Source: Kocuria rosea subsp. polaris (GTDB lineage Bacteria > Actinomycetota > Actinomycetes > Actinomycetales > Micrococcaceae). Taken from it: a DNA stretch of 64,000 nt. Shown in pieces: positions 35,301-43,008 of this stretch. The stretch lies in contig MLDA01000001.1 in assembly GCA_023896275.1 (NCBI GenBank), positions 1-64,000 of the forward strand, in the 5' to 3' direction. Below the pieces are notes generated by a model that made no database searches, had not been told where the DNA came from, and saw nothing but the letters and a program-made list of their open reading frames with translations. The stretch's first letter is position 1. Each line of letters begins with the position of its first letter. The translations under genes and the position numbers were made by a program.

Positions 35301-36352
35301 CTCGCGTCCGGCAGGGCGAGGTTGCTGGCGCGCCCGGAGTGTTCGAGGTCGACGACGACGAGCCGCGGCTGCACCTGGGTGCGCCGGGCGACGAGGAAGT
35401 TCTTCCGCGCCGCGGTGAAGCGCTGGTACCGCTCGCGAATCGCGTCGTCGAGCAGGTCGCGCAGTTGATCGCGCGTGCGCGCCAGCCGGTTCAGGGGGCC
35501 GTGGTCGGTGGGGCGGGACTGGTCGAGCACGTGCGGCAGCCGGTTCAGCCACCCCCATCCGGCGCGGTGCCGGGGCGGCAGGACGGCGGCGATCTGCAGG
35601 TCTTCGGGGCTGTGCAGGACTGCGGCAGAGAGCAGCAGGTTGCGCACCACGTGCTGTCCGAACTCCTCGTCGCCGACCACGGAGACCGTGTGGTGCGCGG
35701 CGAGCCCGAGCGTGACAGGCATGTCCGGGGCGGTCGCGAACCGGCGCAGCAGGGACTGCATCTCCTGCTGCATGTGCGGGTCGGGCCGCTCCCCCTGCCC
35801 GGCCTCCCCCTCGAGCTTGAGCTCGCGGGCCGGCGTCGTGCCCGTCCCGAGCCGGACCCGCAGGAAGTCCTGGTGGTGGCGCCGCCGCTCCCACAACCGG
35901 TGCGGGTCGGCGATGACCTCGTGCAGCGCTGCCGGGGCCGGGTCGCTCGTTTGGGCCTGCCGCCGGTGTGCGCGCTCCTCGGCGAGGAAGTCGTGCCGGC
36001 GCTCCTCGAGATACTCGAGGTAGCGGTCGCGCTGGTGGCGGCGCTGCCGTCCGGCCTTGCCGCGCTGGGAGAACATCATCACGACGGCGCCCGTGACGGT
36101 CACGATCATCATCAAGGCGCCGACGGCCGCGAACGGGGAGCCGCGGAAGAGCATCATCACGGTCATCGAGCCGGCCGCGCCGAGCAGCGGGATGAGCCCG
36201 AGGAATCCGGTGCCGGAGCCGGCTGCGTCGCCGACGTGCGGCGGCCGCTGCACGAACGATGCGTCGGCCTCACGCGCCGGGCTCGAGCTCCGCGCGGGGC
36301 GGTGCACCAGCACGACGCCGTCGGTTGGCTTCTCGTTGGGAGCCGGGTTCAC
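32336..36352 (-). CDS. eccC: type VII secretion FtsK/SpoIIIE-type ATPase EccC
   Basis: The protein has 1338 residues from a GTG at 36352 that overlaps the upstream stop as GTGA; a 500-residue open extension further upstream overlaps the MinD-like gene and is a shadow. The F-V-Q-R-P-P-H motif near 34 and two membrane helices (about 48-95) are EccC hallmarks. Three ATPase domains follow. D1 has G-A-T-G-S-G-K-S (about 500) with Walker B V-V-I-D-E-F. D2 has G-P-A-T-G-K-S-T (about 853) with L-L-I-D-G-W, lacking the catalytic Glu. D3 has G-D-E-Q-S-G-K-T (about 1137) with V-V-D-D-D-D. The fused EccCab layout matches many non-mycobacterial actinobacteria. It powers export of the WXG100-like substrates encoded across the divergent promoter. 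Confidence 0.95.
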   Translation of the reverse strand: MNPAPNEKPTDGVVLVHRPARSSSPAREADASFVQRPPHVGDAAGSGTGFLGLIPLLGAAGSMTVMMLFRGSPFAAVGALMMIVTVTGAVVMMFSQRGKAGRQRRHQRDRYLEYLEERRHDFLAEERAHRRQAQTSDPAPAALHEVIADPHRLWERRRHHQDFLRVRLGTGTTPARELKLEGEAGQGERPDPHMQQEMQSLLRRFATAPDMPVTLGLAAHHTVSVVGDEEFGQHVVRNLLLSAAVLHSPEDLQIAAVLPPRHRAGWGWLNRLPHVLDQSRPTDHGPLNRLARTRDQLRDLLDDAIRERYQRFTAARKNFLVARRTQVQPRLVVVDLEHSGRASNLALPDASLTADDLAITCVHLVARQQDEPDEVSLRIVQTTEGFRLEDYSGDPLEPTTCEGVLAPSDAATAAGLARMLAPLRLSPDSREYDDGADSGRFTAHLGLEDFTARDIERLWAPRENPDFLKVPIGVDDRSRPVHVDLKESAQHGMGPHGLCVGATGSGKSELLRTLVLGLAVTHPPELLNMVLVDYKGGATFAPFAGMPHVAGIITNLSDEASLVDRIYASLEGEVLRRQQVLKDAGNIANITDYQLHRAERGEELDPLPHLFVVIDEFGELLAAQPDFIDLFMSIGRIGRSIGVHLLLSSQRIEAGKLRGLETHLSYRLGLRTLSEGESRTVLETPDAFHLPPLPGYGYLKVDTTTYSRFKAGYVSGPLAAETEEPQQRDHAVRRPVLAEAFYAQDAARQNTAEPGPEIDGDAATENRRTTGATVMSTLVDVIRGFDRVTDEIWLPPLPDAVALDVAAGNAGAVPARSRQLCVQIGLLDDPARQWQGAWNLDLTRSGGNALILGGPATGKSTALRTIALSLAATHTVREVALFGIDLKGSALLPLVELPHAAGMAGRTSREALRRTVEEVHDLIAERERLFEVRGVDSLATVRRMHAAGELEELDVADVVLLIDGWGALAEEYEELQDMVNSILRRGGGYGVHVVATGNRWNEVRIAQQSFFGTRIELRLSDPSESGHGRKSAERLPSDRPGRGINHDGLIGQIALPRLDAAAELDTSNDGLRAAAARVAERQPERSPRRVRMLPTVVAPEALPAPARSGLLRFGLNERDLGPKLLDFDGSERNLLVLGDEQSGKTALLRHLMTELAAQYSKEELVFAVFDPRRGLKNVVDPDRVGGQATSAVLAQQLTAAIAGELRKRIPENPLAAGEDEGFEGPRIVLVVDDDDVLASSGASPLTPFAEYLAMGAEIGLHAIVARKVRGASRGLFTPFVSALRDAGGATFIMDGDRSEGPLVSGVRARRQPPGRGLFLHAGRQPATIQAVHAPAAGG

Positions 36353-37524
36353 GCGTGGCCCCCCGGTTCGCCGCTCGCGGCGTAGAGGGCGTTGGCGGCG
36401 AGCGCGGCGACCTGCAGGCGGCGCTCCTCGCCTAGGAGGCGCAGGTCGATGGCGAGCCCGGCGGCGAGGTGCCGGTCGTGGTCGAGGTGGTGCGCCGGCG
36501 TCGCCCTGCGCCGGCCGGTCGCGGCGAGGTGCTCGTCGAGGCCCGCCTCGGCAAGGCGGACGTCGGCGGCCGGGCAACCGTGGGCGTTGACGACGACGGG
36601 CAGCACCGGCAGCTCGGGGCGGGCCGCGCGCACTCTGGCTAGCAGGCTCGCGGCGGCGCCACCCGCTCCGGGCGCGGCCGGGACCGCGACGATGAGGGCG
36701 TGCAGGTGATGCACGTCGGCGTGGGCGTCGAGTTCGACAAGCGAGACCGCACAGGTCCGACTGAGCCCCTGATAGAGACCCTGGCGGTCGGCCGCCGTGA
36801 GCGGGTGGTCGCGCTCCTCGAGGGTGAGCCGGTGCAGGTTCGTGGGCAGGGTTGCGGCGTGGGCGCGCAGCTCGTGCAGCCCGATCTCGCCTGTCCGCCC
36901 AGCGAGGCCCGCCAGACCGGCGAGGCCGCCGGCCGGCGCCTGGGCCGGCAGCCGCGGGAGCAGCCCGCTCGGCCGGCCGACGGTGTCGACGGCGGCGACG
37001 TGGTCGGCGCGCACGTCGGCCAGGAGCAGAGCGAGCGCGGCGACGAGCGTCGAGGCTCCGGCGCCGCCGGTCGCCCCCATGACGCCGATGCGCCGGCCGG
37101 TCGTCACGGGGCGCTGGCATGCGTCGAGCGCGTTGGCGAAGTCGCCGGGGAACGAGTCGGAGCCTGCCGCGCGGCGCACGGTCTGCAGCAGGCGCAGCCA
37201 GAGCGGGTCGCCGTGGCGCCCCGCCCGGCCGCGCAGGGCTTCGGGGAGGTCGATCGGGTCGTCGTCGTACGCGTCGTGCGGCGGCCGCGACCGCTGAACC
37301 CGACGTGGTTCCGGCGGTGACGCCGGGAGTGCTTCGGGCGGCGTCAGGGGGTGCTGCGGCGCGGCCCTGGGGCGTGCGGGCGGCGTGGTCGGTTCGACAG
37401 GTGCCGGTTCCGTGGCCGGTGCGGCGGCCGTCTGCTGCGGCCGGGCGCGCGGCGGCGCCGCGGGCGTCCAGCCGCCGGGGAAGCGCTGGTTCGGGGAGCG
37501 CCAGGGGTCCTGGTCCTCGTTCAT
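36349..37524 (-). CDS. MinD/ParA-like protein with degenerate P-loop, ESX-associated
   Basis: The 391-residue protein has a proline/alanine/arginine-rich disordered N-terminus (about 1-95) followed by a SIMIBI-type Rossmann domain with V-M-G-A-T-G-G-A-G-A-S-T-L near residue 150. The deviant Walker A consensus K-G-G-x-G-K-T has lost both lysines here, so ATP hydrolysis is doubtful. The architecture recalls the EspI/FHA-free MinD-like proteins of ESX loci, which combine a Pro-rich tail with a ParA fold. Start ATG 37524 has AGGAGG five bases away, which itself overlaps the EccD stop. The gene end overlaps the eccC start, so coupling is tight. It is likely a regulator or assembly factor of the secretion ATPase (inference). 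Confidence 0.8.
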   Translation of the reverse strand: MNEDQDPWRSPNQRFPGGWTPAAPPRARPQQTAAAPATEPAPVEPTTPPARPRAAPQHPLTPPEALPASPPEPRRVQRSRPPHDAYDDDPIDLPEALRGRAGRHGDPLWLRLLQTVRRAAGSDSFPGDFANALDACQRPVTTGRRIGVMGATGGAGASTLVAALALLLADVRADHVAAVDTVGRPSGLLPRLPAQAPAGGLAGLAGLAGRTGEIGLHELRAHAATLPTNLHRLTLEERDHPLTAADRQGLYQGLSRTCAVSLVELDAHADVHHLHALIVAVPAAPGAGGAAASLLARVRAARPELPVLPVVVNAHGCPAADVRLAEAGLDEHLAATGRRRATPAHHLDHDRHLAAGLAIDLRLLGEERRLQVAALAANALYAASGEPGGHA

Positions 37525-37533
37525 GGGCACCTC

Positions 37534-38847
37534 CTAGAACGTCTCGGCGAGCTGCGGGTAGAGGTCGAAGACCCCCAGCAGCACGGGCAGCAGGGCGACC
37601 GTGGCGATGGCCTCGGCGCGGCGGGCGTTCAGGCGCAGGCTGGCAGCGACGTGCTCGGGAACCTCGAGCGGGCGCAGCACGAGCGGCAGGAGGGCGAGCG
37701 CAAGCAGGGCGACGCCGAGCAGCCACACCGGCACCGCGTCGCGCAGCCAGTACGCGAGGACCGCCGTGCCGAAGGCCGCCGCGCCGAGCAGCACGGCCCG
37801 CTCGAGCGCCAGCGGCAGGTTGCGGGCGCGCAGCCCGGTCACGCCGATGAGCAGGACCGCGAGCGCGATCCCCCACCCGTTGACCTCGCGCGTGAGCAGT
37901 CCGTGCGCCGCTGCGGCGAGCGAGAGCGCACACAGCACCACGGCCCCGACGAGCCCCTGGTGGGCGTCACGGTAGGCGCGGCGCGCGTGGGCGAGGCCCG
38001 GGCGCTCGCCGCGGGCGACGGCGTCGTGCAGGGAATTCATGCCCGAGAGCCCGAGCGCCAGGCGCGGAGCGAACCCCAGCAGGAACGCGGTGCCGACGCC
38101 CGCGACGGCGGTCGCGGCGCCGGGCTCGGGCCAGATCTGCAGCCCGCCCGCCCACAGAACACCCAGGACGACGGCGGTGGTCGACGTGACGAGCGCGCCG
38201 CCCGGGCTACGGCGGCCCGCCTGCCACGCGATCAGGGCGAGCGCGGCCCAGACCGGCGCGAGCCACGCAGCCCACGGGGAGGAATCGGGGGCGAGGACGT
38301 AGGTCGCGACGATCGCGCCGGCGCTCAGCACGAGCAGTTCGACGTCGCAGGCGAGCCGCCCGCGCGGGACCAAGGCGACGCCCAGCAGACCCAGAGCCGC
38401 CAAGCCGACGCCCCAGCCAAGCCGCGCCGAGGGCTCCGCGGACCCGGTGACCAGGATCAGGGCCGCGATCCCGAGAACGGCGACGACGGCAGTGCTGACC
38501 AGGCGGCGGGCTTCGAAGGCCCACTGATCGGGCGAGTCCGCGGCGAAGCGCTCCGTCTCCTCGGCGAGGTCGTAGACGACCGGGTTCGGCACGGCCTCGT
38601 CGCGGCGGTCGAGCCGGAGGACGGCGCCGTCGCGGATCCCCGCGGCGGACAGCGTCGCCTGCGGGGCGAGGCTGGCCGATCCCACGGGCGTCAGCGTGAG
38701 TTCGCGCGGTCCACCCGCTCCGGGGGCGGCACCGGCGATGCGCAGGATGTCGGGCATCAGCGCGCCGAGCTCCTGGTCGGACGGCAGGAGCGTCTCGACG
38801 TTGAACGTCGGTGTGGCGATCGTGACGCGCGTGTAGCCGGCGCTCAT
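37534..38847 (-). CDS. eccD: type VII secretion integral membrane protein EccD
   Basis: The protein has 437 residues. Residues 1 to about 80 form the YukD ubiquitin-like domain (Y-T-R-V-T-I-A-T-P-T-F-N-V, L-L-P-S-D-Q-E-L-G-A-L). About eleven transmembrane helices follow from residue 125 onward, the family number. EccD lines the membrane pore of ESX complexes. The ATG at 38847 overlaps the upstream small-protein stop as ATGA. Confidence 0.92.
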   Translation of the reverse strand: MSAGYTRVTIATPTFNVETLLPSDQELGALMPDILRIAGAAPGAGGPRELTLTPVGSASLAPQATLSAAGIRDGAVLRLDRRDEAVPNPVVYDLAEETERFAADSPDQWAFEARRLVSTAVVAVLGIAALILVTGSAEPSARLGWGVGLAALGLLGVALVPRGRLACDVELLVLSAGAIVATYVLAPDSSPWAAWLAPVWAALALIAWQAGRRSPGGALVTSTTAVVLGVLWAGGLQIWPEPGAATAVAGVGTAFLLGFAPRLALGLSGMNSLHDAVARGERPGLAHARRAYRDAHQGLVGAVVLCALSLAAAAHGLLTREVNGWGIALAVLLIGVTGLRARNLPLALERAVLLGAAAFGTAVLAYWLRDAVPVWLLGVALLALALLPLVLRPLEVPEHVAASLRLNARRAEAIATVALLPVLLGVFDLYPQLAETF

Positions 38848-39110
38848 GCGCGGCCGCCGAGGGCGAGGCCGGCGGCCGGCAAGGCCAGCCCGGTCCGATT
38901 CTGCTGCTGCGCGAAGAGATCCACGACGAAGGAGTAGCCGATGCAGCCGGCGCAGACGATAGCGGCGATCACGATGCCGATCAGCAGGAGTTTCGCCCCG
39001 TCGCTGTAGGTGCGGCGGGTGCGCTCGGCGCCGAAGAGCAGGGACTTGAGCAGGCGGTCGCGCCGGACCGACACCGACTCCAGAATCTGCTGGTCGTAAT
39101 CGAAGGCCAC
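38844..39110 (-). CDS. single-TM ESX protein resembling the EccB N-terminus only
   Basis: The protein has 88 residues from GTG 39110, preferred because GAGAGG lies six bases upstream; the in-frame ATG at 39116 abuts that site directly. It has a short cytosolic helix with S-V-R-R-D-R-L-L-K-S-L-L-F-G, one membrane helix (I-G-I-V-I-A-A-I-V-C-A-G-C-I-G-Y), then a short Gly/Ala tail. EccB proteins begin with a similar R-R-D amphipathic helix and one TM, followed by a periplasmic domain of some 400 residues that is absent here. It is the first gene of the eccD-minD-eccC operon. Its relation to EccB is inference from pattern and position; it may instead be an unrelated small subunit. Confidence 0.65.
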   Translation of the reverse strand: MAFDYDQQILESVSVRRDRLLKSLLFGAERTRRTYSDGAKLLLIGIVIAAIVCAGCIGYSFVVDLFAQQQNRTGLALPAAGLALGGRA

Positions 39111-39131
39111 GTACATCCTCTCGGCCGGGAA

Positions 39132-39148
39132 GCACTCTGGGAGAGTGC
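39132..39148. promoter_or_regulatory. palindrome in the divergent ESX promoter
   Basis: GCACTCT-GGG-AGAGTGC has perfect 7-base arms and extends by one mismatched and one matched base on each side. It lies 22 bases upstream of the leftward operon start, in the 290-base gap that separates the membrane/ATPase genes from the substrate genes. No regulator gene adjoins it. It may be an operator for an unlinked regulator or an early hairpin in the leftward leader RNA. Confidence 0.5.
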
Positions 39149-39400
39149 CTTGTCTTGAGTTCGTACCGCCGTTCGATCTCCCGTGCCCGAGGCCCAGTGG
39201 GCTGTCACAGGGCACGCGGACGGCGGCCACGACCCCATATTGTCATGCCGATCCAACCCCCGCCGAAGTTATCCACAGGTTTACGGAATCAGGTGATGGG
39301 GCGCCCAGACGGCTGATAGCGTCGTGCCCATCAGAGTTCGTCAAGCCCTTTGACGAGAGCTGGTCATCCGATCTTGAAGCCAATATAGGGAGTGGCGGTT

Positions 39401-39820
39401 ATGAAGTTTGATATGGGAGCGTCGACGTTGTCGACGCTGAATCAGCAGACGGCCGGATCCAACGACGAGCTCGGCTCGTTGGTCCGTCAGCTGGTGGATG
39501 CAGTCGCCCCCTTGCAGGGCAAGTTCAACGGTGCCGGACGGGCAGCCTTCGACAACTTCAAAGCCCGCGCGGACGAGATCTCGGCGGACCTCAACCAGTC
39601 GCTGGCCAAGATCGCCGAGGGCCAGCAGGCCATGAACATCGCCACCCAGACCGGCGATCAGGAGGCCGCTGACAACGCCAGCCGCAACCAGGGCGCAGCG
39701 AACTTCGACGCTGCCCGCTTCGCCGGCGGCGGCGGTGGCTCCGATGCCTCAACAGCCACCGTTCTCAACCCGTCGGAGCCCGCCCAGACACTGCCGGGCA
39801 ACGTCACCACCAACCGCTAA
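39401..39820 (+). CDS. WXG100-like ESX substrate with FNG in place of WXG
   Basis: The 139-residue protein has a helix-turn-helix hairpin of WXG100 size. The turn at residues 42-44 is F-N-G, exactly where W-x-G belongs, followed by the usual A-A-F-D-N-F. The tail from about 100 is Gly/Ser/Thr-rich and disordered, longer than the family norm. ATG 39401 is used because AGGGAG lies nine bases away; a GTG at 39392 sits on that site. It is first of the rightward ESX operon and 10 bases from a second WXG-like gene, suggesting the two form the usual heterodimer. Confidence 0.82.
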   Translation: MKFDMGASTLSTLNQQTAGSNDELGSLVRQLVDAVAPLQGKFNGAGRAAFDNFKARADEISADLNQSLAKIAEGQQAMNIATQTGDQEAADNASRNQGAANFDAARFAGGGGGSDASTATVLNPSEPAQTLPGNVTTNR

Positions 39821-39830
39821 GGAGACCCCC

Positions 39831-40136
39831 ATGTCCATGGATCGTATTTCCTTCGATACCGGCGCCTCCTCGCAGGTGCAGTCCGACATCAGCCAGATCG
39901 TCAGCCGCCTCGAGTCGCTCATGAGCGAGCGCGACCAGCAGGTCAGCGCCGCCATGAGCGACTTCCAGATGGACGGCGCCGATGCCGAGTACCAGGCCGT
40001 CGAGTCGCGCTGGCGGAACGCCTCGGCCGAGGTCAAGAACATCATCGCGCTCGTCCGTTCGACCCTGGAGACCAACGACGAGACCGCCACGTCCACGCAG
40101 GCCCGGACGCGCAGCGCGATCTCTAACATCGGCTGA
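39831..40136 (+). CDS. second WXG100-like ESX substrate
   Basis: The 101-residue, almost entirely helical protein of exact WXG100 length has a central turn around residues 45-50 that reads F-Q-M-D-G. There is no W-x-G, although a tryptophan occurs later (S-R-W-R-N near 61). A Y-Q-A-V-E stretch fits Y-x-x-x-D/E in form but lies in the second helix rather than after it. AAGGAG precedes the ATG by six bases. It is the probable partner of the protein encoded just upstream. Confidence 0.82.
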   Translation: MSMDRISFDTGASSQVQSDISQIVSRLESLMSERDQQVSAAMSDFQMDGADAEYQAVESRWRNASAEVKNIIALVRSTLETNDETATSTQARTRSAISNIG

Positions 40137-40185
40137 CACGGGACCTCCCCCCTGCCGACCGCTCGGCCACAGAAAGCCATCCCAG

Positions 40186-40530
40186 ATGACCGATTACAGC
40201 ATCGATGTCCCGCGCAGCCGCCACGTCTTCAGCACCGTGGAGGACGACGGCGTGCGCGCCGGCTCCGACCGCGAGAAGGCCCGCTTCGCCTTGGACGGCC
40301 TCGCCGCCACAGCGAACGACGACAGGCTCCGCCAGTTGCTGACGCGCCTGCGCGATGAGTCCGTCGTCCCCGGGATGGATGCTGTGATCGGTCGCCTGGA
40401 CCTGGCCGTCACCTCGGGCCGTGAGGCGGTCGCCCACGTTGTGGCCGGCGACCAGCAGATGGCCGGCACTGCCGGCGACAGCAGCCGGCAGGTCGCCAAC
40501 CACGGGCGCTTCGCCCCGAAACCAAAGTAA
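40186..40530 (+). CDS. small helical ESX-locus protein, unknown
   Basis: The 114-residue protein has no signal peptide. It has helical segments about 30-60 and 65-95 and the polar C-terminal tail H-G-R-F-A-P-K-P-K. It contains no W-x-G. The size and position, between a WXG100-like gene and the large WxG protein, suggest an ESX substrate partner or chaperone. It resembles the short T7SS-locus hypothetical proteins of other actinobacteria, but no family can be named with confidence. Confidence 0.7.
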   Translation: MTDYSIDVPRSRHVFSTVEDDGVRAGSDREKARFALDGLAATANDDRLRQLLTRLRDESVVPGMDAVIGRLDLAVTSGREAVAHVVAGDQQMAGTAGDSSRQVANHGRFAPKPK

Positions 40531-40540
40531 GAGGTGAAAC

Positions 40541-41974
40541 GTGCCGCATATCAGTACTGAGCGCCTCTTCCCTTGGGAGGAACCCGGTCCTCTCGAATCG
40601 CACGCACAGTCCTTGGCCGACGCGACGGGCTCCTTCGCCGCGAACATCCAGGACGCGCACACGGCCTGGTCCGGCCTGAAGACCGCCTACCACGGCGACC
40701 TCGCCGACCAACTGCACCAGGGCCTGACGCCGGCACTGCGGGAAGCCGAAACCATCGAATCCACCGGCGGCAAAGCCGCCCGCGCCCTCGAGGCACTCGC
40801 CGCCGAACTACGCACCCTGCGTGAGGTGCGCACCGACCTCGTCCGCGAAGTCGCCGCGTTCAATACTGAGCACGGCCAGACGATCTTCGGCCGCACCTAC
40901 CCGAGCGAACGCACCGAGTACACGCGCCTCACTGACCGGGTCGCCGACCTGAGCGCCCGCTACGCCACGGTCCTCGAGATCTGTACCTCCCGGCTCCTCG
41001 CCGCCCTCGGCGAGCCCATCCCCCAACCAGCCACGACCTACACACCGTTCGCCCCTGGAGCCATCACCGAGGATGGGCTCCTCACGGCCGCCGCCTCGGT
41101 GAAGGCCGTCAGCGCCTCGACCGTGACCACCACGATCCGCGAGACCGGCGGCACCGCCTTCTTCGTGGATTCCGCCGGCACCGCCGAGCACGGAACACAA
41201 TGGCTGCCCGCGCACTCCACCGACACCGTGAAGACCGATCCGGCGCGCCTCCACGCCTTTGGCGCGCCCCTCGCCCCGGGGTTCTGGGCCGCGCAGGACA
41301 CTCAGCTGCGCCAGCAATGGCAGAACCTACTCAAGGACCCGTCCACCGGCATCTTCACTAACACCCAGGACTTCAAAGCAAGCCTCAGCCGCAACTTCCG
41401 GTCCGCGGTGCCCGGTTTCGCCGAATACGACGCCCTCAAGGGCCAGGTTACTGTCGAACACCGCCTGAAGATCACGCCACCGGATGCCGACGGCGACCTG
41501 AAACGCACCACTGTCGAGACCACGAGGACTTCGGCCGCGACGAGCGGCTCGAAAATGGCGCACGCCGGGGTGCGCGGCCTCGGTACCGTCGGCGCGGTCG
41601 CCTCCGGCGTGATGACCTACGAGCAGGAGAAAGAACAACGCGTCAAGGAATACGCCTACGAACACCCCGGCCTTTCCAGCCAGGAGATCGAAACCGAAGC
41701 GGCCCACGACGCGGCCGCCCAGGCCGTCGGGCAGACCGTGGCCAACGTCGCGACGGCTGCAGCGGTCGGCGCAGCGGTCGGTAGCATCATCCCCGGGCCC
41801 GGGACCGTTGTCGGCTTGGCCATCGGCATCGGCGTAGGCGTCGCCGCCGGCTTCCTGGCCAACACCGAGATTCTCCCGGACTTCGACGGCGACGGCAAGA
41901 AGAACAGTCTCGCTGGAACCGGTGGAGACCTCGCCGAGAGTCTTTCCGACCTCGTCCGCGATTCCGCCATCTAG
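40541..41974 (+). CDS. candidate ESX effector: N-terminal WxG hairpin, C-terminal glycine-zipper
   Basis: The 477-residue protein starts at GTG 40541 with GAGGTGA upstream. Residues 1 to about 130 form a helical hairpin with a true W-S-G at 43-45, the canonical WXG100 position. The middle (about 165-350) is unassigned. Residues about 385-450 form an alanine/glycine-rich hydrophobic segment with G-A-A-V-G-S-I-I-P-G-P-G-T-V-V-G-L, a glycine-zipper pattern found in membrane-inserting proteins. A short acidic motif D-F-D-G-D-G-K-K-N like a calcium-binding loop follows. The layout resembles the long WXG/LXG effectors of type VII systems, with the membrane protein next door as a possible immunity partner. 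No toxin domain was recognised. Confidence 0.72.
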   Translation: MPHISTERLFPWEEPGPLESHAQSLADATGSFAANIQDAHTAWSGLKTAYHGDLADQLHQGLTPALREAETIESTGGKAARALEALAAELRTLREVRTDLVREVAAFNTEHGQTIFGRTYPSERTEYTRLTDRVADLSARYATVLEICTSRLLAALGEPIPQPATTYTPFAPGAITEDGLLTAAASVKAVSASTVTTTIRETGGTAFFVDSAGTAEHGTQWLPAHSTDTVKTDPARLHAFGAPLAPGFWAAQDTQLRQQWQNLLKDPSTGIFTNTQDFKASLSRNFRSAVPGFAEYDALKGQVTVEHRLKITPPDADGDLKRTTVETTRTSAATSGSKMAHAGVRGLGTVGAVASGVMTYEQEKEQRVKEYAYEHPGLSSQEIETEAAHDAAAQAVGQTVANVATAAAVGAAVGSIIPGPGTVVGLAIGIGVGVAAGFLANTEILPDFDGDGKKNSLAGTGGDLAESLSDLVRDSAI

Positions 41975-41985
41975 AAGGATTACGA

Positions 41986-42993
41986 GTGGTATCTACGATC
42001 ACCCCCGGCGGCCTCGCCGTCATGCAATCGTTCGTGCTCATTTTCTATGTGCCTTTCTGGTTCATGTGGACCGGCCGCCGGAAAAGCTGGCTGAACAACC
42101 GCGGCGGAGGATGGCATCCGCTCATGTGGCTCGGAATGGGTTTCTGGTTTCAAGGTGCCATCATCGGCGTTCTGCTCGGGGAAGTGCTGCTGTTCTTGTT
42201 CGACTCGGCCGCTGCCCAAAAAGGTGCCTTCGTCGGACTCGCGGTCATCGTTCTCGGGTTGTACCTGACGTTCTCCGGCGGTCGCGTACCTCGATCCGTG
42301 TTGCCCGCGTGGATCAAGGAGCGCCTCGCTGCCGGAGATCCGGTCCGCACGGCTGACCCACTGCCGGAGGTCCAGCACCTCATGACCCTGCCCCAGAACC
42401 GCCCGGACACGTCCTGGCACCCGACCCGCGAACAGATGAGTCCGCCCACCCGACTACCTGTCAACATGTGGCGTTGGGGCGCCACCGCCTTCATCGGGCT
42501 CGCCACCGGCCTCTACCTCACCAGCATCGTTCTCAACCCCTGGCTGGGCATCCACTCCCTCGACGACTCCGGCGCCGTCACCGTCCTCACCTTCATCACA
42601 CCCCTCGCAGCCGTCCTCACCCTCGCCGCCGGCACCTACTACCTCTACGGATTCGTCCGCCCCCAACACGTCACCGTTACCGAGGGAGGAGTCTCCACCC
42701 CTGCCTGGTCCGTCGCCTGGGAAGACATCCTCGGCGTCACCAAGTCACGCGCCCACATCGTCCTCGATGTCACCGCTGAGGCCGCAAGAAAACACCAGCG
42801 AGCCAATCGCTGGCACTCCGGCGCCCCCTTCTCGGTCGGCGGGCTCATCCGCGACGACAACGGCCTCGCCCTCCAGATGGGCATGAAGAACGAGAAACAG
42901 GCCTTCACCCTCCTCCAACACCTGCACTACCTGAAAACAGGACGTCTCACCTACCCGGACCAACCGCGCAGCATCCCCATCAACGACGACTAG
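41986..42993 (+). CDS. membrane protein of the ESX locus, possible immunity protein
   Basis: The 335-residue protein starts at GTG 41986, with AAGGA seven bases upstream and 11 bases after the previous stop. It has four hydrophobic segments (about 10-27, 45-68, 72-90 and 165-225 as a pair). A cytosolic C-terminal domain follows with a beta-rich stretch (H-V-T-V-T-E-G-G-V-S-T-P-A-W-S-V-A-W-E-D-I) that recalls a bacterial PH-like fold. The function is unknown. Tight coupling to the candidate effector suggests immunity or membrane anchoring (inference). Confidence 0.7.
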   Translation: MVSTITPGGLAVMQSFVLIFYVPFWFMWTGRRKSWLNNRGGGWHPLMWLGMGFWFQGAIIGVLLGEVLLFLFDSAAAQKGAFVGLAVIVLGLYLTFSGGRVPRSVLPAWIKERLAAGDPVRTADPLPEVQHLMTLPQNRPDTSWHPTREQMSPPTRLPVNMWRWGATAFIGLATGLYLTSIVLNPWLGIHSLDDSGAVTVLTFITPLAAVLTLAAGTYYLYGFVRPQHVTVTEGGVSTPAWSVAWEDILGVTKSRAHIVLDVTAEAARKHQRANRWHSGAPFSVGGLIRDDNGLALQMGMKNEKQAFTLLQHLHYLKTGRLTYPDQPRSIPINDD

Positions 42994-43008
42994 AGACGAG
43001 ACCCGGCA

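Noticed and set aside
36353-37933. N-terminal extension of EccC by about 527 codons
   Set aside because: It overlaps the well-supported MinD-like and EccD genes and is arginine/proline low complexity. The GTGA overlap at 36349-36352 and the usual EccC N-terminal motifs place the start at 36352.
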